The position numbers and the translations under genes are program-made. Of a stretch of DNA of 64,000 nucleotides, positions 1-2,748 are shown piece by piece; the stretch's first letter is position 1; each line of letters starts with the position of its first letter. The notes below the pieces were generated by a model. It was not told the DNA's origin. It worked only from the letters and a program-made list of their open reading frames with translations, and ran no database searches. Where the stretch lies: the NCBI GenBank assembly GCA_016286035.1, contig JAEERY010000072.1, positions 1-64,000 of the forward strand. Direction: 5' to 3'. The DNA comes from Lachnospiraceae bacterium (GTDB lineage Bacteria > Bacillota > Clostridia > Lachnospirales > Lachnospiraceae).

Positions 1-18
1 AGTCTGGCTGTTGTACAT
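1..18 (-). CDS. Spacer mini-ORF, partial (runs off left edge)
   Basis: Directly downstream of tRNA-Lys(CUU) the minus strand carries GGAGG (27-31), an 8-nt spacer and an ATG at 18-16. The visible codons read Met-Tyr-Asn-Ser-Gln-Thr before the window ends. It repeats the SD-ATG arrangement of the other array spacers and implies that the array continues to the left. No function can be assigned from six codons. Confidence 0.45.
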
Positions 19-33
19 TTTTATATCCTCCAA

Positions 34-106
34 TGCCTGCAGTGGGGTTCGAACCCACGACCTTCGGTTTAAGAGACCGCTACTCTACCAACTGAGTTAC
101 GCAGAC
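34..106 (-). tRNA. tRNA-Lys (anticodon CUU)
   Basis: A cloverleaf can be folded: the seven acceptor pairs include G-U pairs, the anticodon loop is CTCTTAA with anticodon CTT, and the T-loop is TTCGAAC with a GTGGG/CCCAC stem. The discriminator is A and no CCA is encoded, so a CCA-adding enzyme is required. It reads AAG and is the last complete tRNA of the array in transcription order, 4 nt after tRNA-Lys(UUU). Confidence 0.93.
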
Positions 107-110
107 GCAG

Positions 111-182
111 TGCGCCTGACAGGATTCGAACCTGCGATATACGGGTTAAAAGCCCGGTGCCATACCGCTTGGCTACAGACGC
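111..182 (-). tRNA. tRNA-Lys (anticodon UUU)
   Basis: The anticodon loop CTTTTAA gives anticodon TTT, the T-loop is TTCGAAT, and the acceptor GCGTCTG pairs with CAGGCGC. The D-arm resembles that of tRNA-Gln or tRNA-Glu more than a usual bacterial tRNA-Lys, so the Lys identity rests on the anticodon. No CCA is encoded. Its positions 8-10 (TAG) supply the stop codon of the upstream Lys-rich mini-ORF. Confidence 0.9.
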
Positions 183-223
183 ATTTGATCATATTTTATT
201 AATAGCTTTTGTTTTCGTTTCAT
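173..223 (-). CDS. Lys-rich spacer mini-ORF upstream of the tRNA-Lys pair (16 aa)
   Basis: GGAG lies 7 nt before an ATG, and the frame encodes MKRKQKLLIKYDQMRL. Four of the sixteen codons are Lys (AAA, AAA, AAG, AAA), covering both codons read by the two tRNA-Lys genes immediately downstream. The stop codon TAG is formed by nucleotides 8-10 of tRNA-Lys(UUU), so a terminating ribosome would sit on the tRNA 5' end. That translation tunes release or folding of the tRNA is inference; expression has not been shown. Confidence 0.5.
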   Translation of the reverse strand: MKRKQKLLIKYDQMRL

Positions 224-241
224 TTTTATTCTCCAAATAAA

Positions 242-327
242 TGCGCTCAACAGGGATCGAACCTGCATGTCATCCTTAAGACACCGGACTCTCATTCCGG
301 CCTGTATTCCAGTTCCAGCATGAGCGC
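242..327 (-). tRNA. tRNA-Leu (anticodon GAG)
   Basis: A type II tRNA of 86 nt with a long variable arm. The anticodon stem CCGGA/TCCGG holds the loop ATGAGAG with anticodon GAG, and acceptor GCGCTCA pairs fully with TGAGCGC. Discriminator A, no CCA. It is the last of four consecutive Leu tRNAs. Confidence 0.92.
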
Positions 328-330
328 TTA

Positions 331-411
331 TACGGGTGACAAGATTCGAACTTGCAAGCTTATGCCACCAGGGTTTGAGTCTGGCTCCTGTACCGATTCG
401 GACACACCCGC
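331..411 (-). tRNA. tRNA-Leu (anticodon CAA)
   Basis: The anticodon loop is CTCAAAC with anticodon CAA. The anticodon stem has an A-C mismatch next to the loop (31-39). T-arm GCAAG/CTTGT carries the loop TTCGAAT. The acceptor starts with a G1-U72 wobble. It is 81 nt long, discriminator A, no CCA. Confidence 0.87.
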
Positions 412-414
412 CTA

Positions 415-495
415 TGGGCGTGAAGGGAGTCGAACCCTTATGCATATAGCCACGGTTTCTAAGACCGCTATGTATACCGGTTCCATCACACGCCC
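415..495 (-). tRNA. tRNA-Leu (anticodon UAG)
   Basis: The loop CTTAGAA gives anticodon TAG inside a CGGT/ACCG stem. T-loop TTCGACT, acceptor GGGCGTG with CACGCCC, discriminator A, no CCA. Third position wobble would let it read CUA and CUG. It lies 3 nt from each neighbouring Leu tRNA. Confidence 0.92.
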
Positions 496-498
496 GTA

Positions 499-582
499 TA
501 GCGCAGATGAGAATCGAACTCACATGATAAGACTATCCCGGGATTTTAAGACCCGTGCGTATACCATTTCCGCCACTGCGCC
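499..582 (-). tRNA. tRNA-Leu (anticodon UAA)
   Basis: The loop CTTAAAA gives anticodon TAA. It has a long variable arm, T-loop TTCGATT, and an acceptor that begins with a G1-U72 wobble. Discriminator A, no CCA. It is the first of the Leu quartet in transcription order, and the upstream Leu-rich mini-ORF runs straight through it. Confidence 0.91.
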
Positions 583-636
583 ACAGATATTAAGTTTAAG
601 GCTGCAATGTCGCAGCAATCGTAATGATAACAGCAT
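520..636 (-). CDS. Leu-rich spacer mini-ORF upstream of four tRNA-Leu genes
   Basis: AAAGGA lies 8 nt before an ATG at 636. The first 18 codons, before the tRNA starts, contain seven Leu codons (CTG, TTA, TTA, TTG, CTG, CTT, CTT). Together these need all four Leu anticodons encoded immediately downstream. The frame continues through tRNA-Leu(UAA) to a TGA at 522-520, giving 38 codons. A ribosome on this ORF would unfold the tRNA. The leader-like composition is visible; a regulatory role is inference. Confidence 0.45.
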   Translation of the reverse strand: MLLSLRLLRHCSLKLNICGAVAEMVYARVLKSRDSLIM

Positions 637-727
637 GATCTTTTTCCTTTCTCATATCATTTGTTAACAGCAGGAACAGATTATACGGACTGAAAGTCAT
701 TGTTGTGTGTTCCGTTCTGTCCTGCAA

Positions 728-798
728 AGCTTTCTGACGGACTCGAACCATCATACCTTGATTACAAATCAAGAGTCCTGCCATTGGACGAAGAAAGC
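728..798 (-). tRNA. tRNA-Thr (anticodon UGU)
   Basis: Acceptor GCTTTCT pairs with AGAAAGC, the anticodon loop is TTTGTAA with anticodon TGT in a CTTGA/TCAAG stem, and the T-loop is TTCGAGT. The discriminator is T and no CCA is encoded. At 71 nt it is compact. Confidence 0.91.
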
Positions 799-807
799 AT
801 TGATAAA

Positions 808-880
808 TAGGACGGGTGAGAATCGAACTCACGACACACGGCTTATAAGGCCGCCGCTCTCACCCCTGAGCTACCGCCCC
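808..880 (-). tRNA. tRNA-Ile (anticodon UAU, reads AUA)
   Basis: The anticodon loop CTTATAA gives anticodon TAT in a GCGGC/GCCGT stem, and the T-arm is GTGAG-TTCGATT-CTCAC. Most bacteria read AUA with a CAU tRNA modified to lysidine by TilS, so a genuine UAU isoacceptor is uncommon. Positions 8-10 (TAG) end the upstream mini-ORF. Discriminator A, no CCA. Confidence 0.88.
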
Positions 881-918
881 ATATAAATATGGTTTGGTAT
901 TCGTATTTTCTTTTTCAT
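871..918 (-). CDS. Ile(AUA)-containing spacer mini-ORF upstream of tRNA-Ile(UAU) (15 aa)
   Basis: GAGGA lies 7 nt before an ATG at 918, and the frame reads MKKKIRIPNHIYMGR. It has three Ile codons, two of them the rare AUA that the next tRNA decodes. The stop TAG is nucleotides 8-10 of tRNA-Ile(UAU). The arrangement matches the Lys mini-ORF. Short length makes coding status uncertain. Confidence 0.45.
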   Translation of the reverse strand: MKKKIRIPNHIYMGR

Positions 919-945
919 TTTCTTATCCTCTTATATCATATTTAA

Positions 946-1018
946 AGTGATCGACGAGCAACGATCTCGCAACCTCCTGCTTGGAAGGCAGGTATTCTGC
1001 CAATTGAACTACGATCAC
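946..1018 (-). tRNA. tRNA-Gly (anticodon UCC), aberrant T-loop
   Basis: Acceptor GTGATCG pairs perfectly with CGATCAC and the stem CCTGC/GCAGG holds the loop CTTCCAA with anticodon TCC. The T-loop reads ATCGTTG instead of the usual TTCRANY, so U54 and A58 are missing although the T-stem pairs. Discriminator T, no CCA. It may be a degenerate or specialised tRNA. Confidence 0.72.
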
Positions 1019-1053
1019 ATAGTGGAACACCGAAAGTGCCTGTTTTCCGGCAT
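1015..1053 (-). CDS. Spacer mini-ORF upstream of tRNA-Gly (12 aa)
   Basis: An ATG at 1053 is preceded by AAGG (7 nt away) and encodes MPENRHFRCSTM, ending with TGA inside the first nucleotides of tRNA-Gly. It has no Gly codon, so it does not follow the cognate-codon trend. The ATG sits in a small GGCAT/ATGCC hairpin. Lowest support among the minus-strand mini-ORFs. Confidence 0.28.
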   Translation of the reverse strand: MPENRHFRCSTM

Positions 1054-1084
1054 TCCTATGCCTTTTTTGGTGTTTTCACACCTA

Positions 1085-1158
1085 TCACCCGTGCCGGGAT
1101 CGAACCGTGCATTTCCAGCTTGAAGGGCTGATTACCTATCCTGTTAGTAGAACGGGCG
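1085..1158 (-). tRNA. Probable tRNA-Glu (anticodon UUC), aberrant
   Basis: Acceptor CGCCCGT pairs with ACGGGTG. The best five-pair anticodon stem, TCAGC/GCTGG, encloses CCTTCAA, giving anticodon TTC but with C rather than the near-universal U at position 33. The T-stem has mismatches. Identity as Glu is therefore provisional; it could be a decayed copy. A second Glu tRNA (CUC) lies downstream. Confidence 0.6.
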
Positions 1159-1164
1159 CTAAAA

Positions 1165-1238
1165 TGTGACCGATCGGATTCGAACCGACGACCTTCGGAT
1201 CCACAATCCGACGCATTGACCAGCTATGCTACAGCCAC
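1165..1238 (-). tRNA. tRNA-His (anticodon GUG), lacking G-1/C73
   Basis: The loop TTGTGGA gives anticodon GTG in a TCGGA/TCCGA stem, and the D-arm and T-arm look like ordinary bacterial tRNA-His. The nucleotide before position 1 is T and the discriminator is A, whereas bacterial tRNA-His normally has an encoded G-1 paired with C73, the main HisRS determinant. Confidence 0.88.
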
Positions 1239-1240
1239 AG

Positions 1241-1312
1241 TACCCGATGTAGGAGTTGAACCTACCTTTGCGGGTTGAGAACCTGCTGACCTTTCCGATA
1301 GTCGAATCGGGC
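1241..1312 (-). tRNA. tRNA-Glu (anticodon CUC)
   Basis: The loop TTCTCAA gives anticodon CTC; the stem GCAGG/CCCGC has one A-C mismatch. T-arm GTAGG-TTCAACT-CCTAC. Acceptor GCCCGAT pairs with ATCGGGT through a G1-U72 wobble. Discriminator A, no CCA. It reads GAG. Confidence 0.86.
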
Positions 1313-1316
1313 AAAA

Positions 1317-1389
1317 TAGCGGATACGGGATTTGAACCCGTGTCTTTAGGGTATGAACCTAACAAGGAAAACCGCTCCTCCAATCCGCA
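1317..1389 (-). tRNA. tRNA-Met-like (anticodon CAU) with open 1-72 position
   Basis: The loop TTCATAC gives anticodon CAT in a TTAGG/CCTAA stem, and the T-arm is ACGGG-TTCAAAT-CCCGT. Aligning the acceptor (TGCGGAT with ATCCGCT) leaves a U1-U72 mismatch, which recalls initiator tRNA, but the anticodon stem lacks the three G-C pairs of initiators. It could be elongator Met, initiator-like Met, or a CAU tRNA for Ile. Confidence 0.83.
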
Positions 1390-1390
1390 G

Positions 1391-1463
1391 TTGAGATGAC
1401 CGGACTTGAACCGACACATTCCTGATCCCAAATCAGGAGGGCTACCAATTACCCAACATCTCA
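1391..1463 (-). tRNA. tRNA-Pro (anticodon UGG)
   Basis: The loop TTTGGGA gives anticodon TGG in a CTGA/TCAG stem; the acceptor TGAGATG/CATCTCA is fully paired; T-loop TTCAAGT. Discriminator A, no CCA. Confidence 0.9.
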
Positions 1464-1472
1464 ATATATGTG

Positions 1473-1545
1473 TACCAACAGAGAGTCTCGAACTCCCAAC
1501 TTCTTCCTTGTAAAGGAAGCACTCTCCCAATTGAGTTATGTCGGC
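1473..1545 (-). tRNA. tRNA-Val (anticodon UAC)
   Basis: The stem CTTCC/GGAAG holds TTTACAA with anticodon TAC. The acceptor GCCGACA/TGTTGGT includes G-U pairs and the T-loop is TTCGAGA. Discriminator A, then CA rather than CCA. Confidence 0.91.
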
Positions 1546-1549
1546 TTAA

Positions 1550-1573
1550 TGGCAGTTATAAGGCTAACTGCCA
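1550..1573. repeat. Perfect inverted repeat in the Ala-Val spacer
   Basis: TGGCAGTTA (1550-1558) and TAACTGCCA (1565-1573) form a 9-bp hairpin with a 6-nt loop just upstream of tRNA-Val in transcription order. No T-run follows on the minus strand, so it is not an obvious terminator. This spacer is the only long one without a convincing SD-ATG mini-ORF. A processing or structural role is possible. Confidence 0.6.
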
Positions 1574-1631
1574 AACCATGCTTTTTTTGTTTTCCGGTAA
1601 GCACTACCTTAAGCTATACTACGTATACGCG

Positions 1632-1704
1632 TGGACCACATGGGAATCGAACCCACCATCTCAAGTTTGCAAAACTCGCGTCACCCCATTGCGACCTCTG
1701 GCCC
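1632..1704 (-). tRNA. tRNA-Ala (anticodon UGC)
   Basis: The stem CGAGT/ACTTG holds TTTGCAA with anticodon TGC, and the T-arm is GTGGG-TTCGATT-CCCAT. The acceptor pairs except for a G7-G66 mismatch. The G3-U70 wobble that marks tRNA-Ala for AlaRS is present. Discriminator A, no CCA. Confidence 0.9.
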
Positions 1705-1737
1705 ATATATGGCTGTCTGATTAATGACGGTTGACAT
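1681..1737 (-). CDS. Spacer mini-ORF upstream of tRNA-Ala (18 aa)
   Basis: GAGG lies 9 nt before an ATG at 1737. The frame MSTVINQTAIYGPEVAMG runs into tRNA-Ala and stops with TGA in its D-region. It has one Ala codon before the tRNA and one within it, so cognate enrichment is weak. It shares the SD-ATG-overlap layout of the other spacers. Confidence 0.35.
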   Translation of the reverse strand: MSTVINQTAIYGPEVAMG

Positions 1738-1767
1738 TTGATGCTACCTCGTCAGGATAGCAACCAA

Positions 1768-1841
1768 CGACTCAGGCGAGATTTGAACTCGCGACCTCCG
1801 CCTTGACAGGGCGGTATTCTGACCAACTGAACTACTAAGCC
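1768..1841 (-). tRNA. tRNA-Asp (anticodon GUC)
   Basis: The stem CCGCC/GGCGG holds CTGTCAA with anticodon GTC. T-arm GCGAG-TTCAAAT-CTCGC; discriminator G, the normal AspRS determinant. No CCA. It follows tRNA-Tyr by 4 nt. Confidence 0.93.
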
Positions 1842-1845
1842 ATGA

Positions 1846-1928
1846 TCCCTCTTGTAGGAATCGAACCTACCAGACCCACAGGTACCGGATTTACAGTCCG
1901 GTCATTCTCCATAAATGGCTAAAGAGGG
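1846..1928 (-). tRNA. tRNA-Tyr (anticodon GUA) with C1-G72
   Basis: A type II tRNA with a long variable arm, anticodon loop CTGTAAA (anticodon GTA) and T-arm GTAGG-TTCGATT-CCTAC. The acceptor CCCTCTT/AAGAGGG is perfectly paired and begins with C1-G72. Bacterial tRNA-Tyr normally has G1-C72, while C1-G72 is typical of archaea and eukaryotes. Discriminator A, no CCA. Confidence 0.92.
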
Positions 1929-1958
1929 TTAATCTGTGTTTTCACAATATTCATACAT
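1929..1958 (-). CDS. Tyr/Asp-containing spacer mini-ORF upstream of tRNA-Tyr and tRNA-Asp (9 aa)
   Basis: AAAGGAG lies 9 nt before an ATG at 1958, encoding MYEYCENTD. The TAA stop abuts the first nucleotide of tRNA-Tyr. Two Tyr codons and one Asp codon in nine match the two tRNAs immediately downstream. The SD is among the strongest in the array. Confidence 0.45.
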   Translation of the reverse strand: MYEYCENTD

Positions 1959-1991
1959 GTAACATCACTCCTTTATCTATCATATTTTAAG

Positions 1992-2064
1992 TGGACGGTA
2001 CTGGTGTCGGACCAGTCCCTCCAGATCTTCAGTCTGGCGCTTCCACCGGGTTAGCTTACCGTCC
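1992..2064 (-). tRNA. tRNA-Phe (anticodon GAA), C55 variant
   Basis: The acceptor GGACGGT/ACCGTCC is fully paired and the stem CCAGA/TCTGG holds CTGAAGA with anticodon GAA. The T-loop is TCCGACA, with C in place of the near-universal U55 that becomes pseudouridine. Discriminator A, no CCA. Confidence 0.87.
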
Positions 2065-2092
2065 GTTTTGACGGTAAAAATCGTATCTTCAT
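2051..2092 (-). CDS. Spacer mini-ORF upstream of tRNA-Phe (13 aa)
   Basis: GAGG lies 8 nt before an ATG at 2092, encoding MKIRFLPSKRTVS. It stops with a TAA formed by tRNA-Phe nucleotides 12-14. It has one Phe codon. The preceding part of the spacer can form a GCGATAA/TTATCGC hairpin. Coding status uncertain. Confidence 0.38.
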   Translation of the reverse strand: MKIRFLPSKRTVS

Positions 2093-2164
2093 TACAATTT
2101 CCTCTTTGTTTTTTGAATTTTGTTTGCGATAAACAGGTGCCTGGTCTGATTATCGCTATATAAG

Positions 2165-2236
2165 CGGAAACGATAGGGCTCGAACCTACAACCTCCCGGT
2201 TAACAGCCGGGCGCTCTGCCATTGAGCTACGGATCC
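2165..2236 (-). tRNA. tRNA-Asn (anticodon GUU), first gene of the array
   Basis: The stem CCCGG/CCGGG holds CTGTTAA with anticodon GTT; the T-arm is GTAGG-TTCGAGC-CCTAT. The acceptor GGATCCG against CGTTTCC has two internal mismatches (4-69 and 5-68), so it is less stable than usual. Discriminator G, no CCA. It is the first tRNA after the attenuator. Confidence 0.83.
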
Positions 2237-2251
2237 ATATATTTTTGCATT

Positions 2252-2286
2252 AAAAAATCGCCTGTTGGATGTTTCCACAGACGATT
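2252..2286 (-). terminator. Leader terminator hairpin upstream of the tRNA array
   Basis: On the minus-strand RNA, AAUCGUCUGU (2286-2277) pairs with ACAGGCGAUU (2265-2256) over ten pairs including one U-G. The stem can extend by GGA/UCC with a bulged A around an AACA loop. A run of six U follows. It ends 16 nt before tRNA-Asn, and its left arm shares seven nucleotides with the competing upstream stem. Confidence 0.72.
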
Positions 2287-2336
2287 GCCAAAAAAGTGAT
2301 CAATTCATTTAATATCACTCTAACATCGCAATCGTC
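2280..2336 (-). promoter_or_regulatory. Candidate antiterminator stem of the tRNA-array leader
   Basis: GACGAUUGC (2336-2328) and GCAAUCGUC (2288-2280) form a perfect 9-bp stem. It encloses a weak GUGAU/AUCAC hairpin followed by U6. Because 2280-2286 is also needed by the terminator, the two structures exclude each other. The left arm lies in codons 51-54 of the leader ORF, 6-14 nt before its stop, where a terminating ribosome would cover it. This is the geometry of classical translation-coupled attenuation; the mechanism is inference. Confidence 0.62.
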
Positions 2337-2487
2337 CCCTGTATTCTTCATAAGAATCGTATTTTGTTGCAGAAATGGGCGCGCATATCAGCACACTGAG
2401 GATCTCATTTGAGCGCACAAAACTAAACATATCCCATGTATATGTTTTATGCTGTCTATTGAGATTGTTTAATACTGCCTGCAACAT
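2320..2487 (-). CDS. Leader peptide of the tRNA array (55 aa, all 20 amino acids)
   Basis: AAAGGAG lies 5 nt before an ATG at 2487, and 55 codons run to a TAG at 2322-2320. The peptide begins MLQAVLNNLN and uses all twenty amino acids with 36 different codons, among them AUA, CCC, GCG, AGG, CGA, GGA and four different Leu codons. It has no signal peptide or known domain. It sits between the array promoter and the overlapping hairpins and ends inside the antiterminator region. I infer that it samples global charging or tRNA supply: fast passage favours termination, a stall favours array transcription. A 55-residue peptide could contain all twenty by chance, so context carries most of the weight. 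Confidence 0.68.
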   Translation of the reverse strand: MLQAVLNNLNRQHKTYTWDMFSFVRSNEILSVLICAPISATKYDSYEEYRGRLRC

Positions 2488-2529
2488 AACTGCTCCTTTA
2501 AGATTTCATGTCATTGATTAAATACTAAT

Positions 2530-2583
2530 AAAAAAGTGCCTTCAATCATTTTTGGATACCAAAAATAATCGAACAGGCACTTT
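2530..2583 (-). ncRNA. 5' terminator-like hairpin of the tRNA-array transcript
   Basis: About 4 nt after the predicted start site, AAAGTGCC (2583-2576) pairs with GGCACTTT (2540-2533). An inner ATTTTTGG/CCAAAAAT stem has a 3-nt loop, and six U follow (2535-2530). The result would be a roughly 57-nt hairpin RNA if termination occurs, or a structured 5' cap on the tRNA precursor if it does not. No matching known family was recognised. Confidence 0.55.
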
Positions 2584-2593
2584 CGATGGTTTA

Positions 2594-2622
2594 ACTATAC
2601 ATCACCTCCAAACACTTGTCAA
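2594..2622 (-). promoter_or_regulatory. Consensus sigma-A promoter for the tRNA array
   Basis: On the minus strand TTGACA (2622-2617) and TATAGT (2599-2594) are separated by exactly 17 bp, with an A/T-rich stretch upstream of -35 that could act as an UP element. Transcription should start near 2587 and run through the hairpin, leader ORF and tRNAs. Confidence 0.85.
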
Positions 2623-2748
2623 CATATTTTTTAAAAAAATTTGAAAAGATTCAAATGTATCAACATATGCTATTATGTAATAAAGCAAAAAAAGTCGAGA
2701 ATTATCCATTATAAAAAAGCTAATATATGCTCACAAGGAGTTAAGCCG

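Noticed and set aside
173-667. Long open frames across the tRNA genes on both strands, such as 209-667 plus
   Set aside because: These read through folded tRNA genes with no SD and give no protein-like sequence. Only the short SD-led minus-strand ORFs in the spacers were kept.
1546-1631. Mini-ORF in the Ala-Val spacer (GTG or ATG starts)
   Set aside because: The GTG is only 2 nt from AAGG and the ATG about 13 nt from GGA. Neither is convincing; I kept only the inverted repeat.
2290-2318. Independent terminator GUGAU/AUCAC plus U6 in the leader
   Set aside because: A five-pair A/U-rich stem is too weak to call a terminator alone; I treat it as part of the antiterminator loop.
2237-2600. T-box riboswitch ahead of the tRNA array
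   Set aside because: I looked for the conserved T-box sequence and specifier loop on the minus strand and did not see them; the overlapping hairpins fit a leader-peptide attenuator better.
1-2622. Prophage or integrative element carrying the tRNAs
   Set aside because: Divergent CCA-less tRNAs recall phage arrays, but no integrase, attachment-site repeat or phage gene is visible in the window. The left flank is not available, so it remains open rather than supported.
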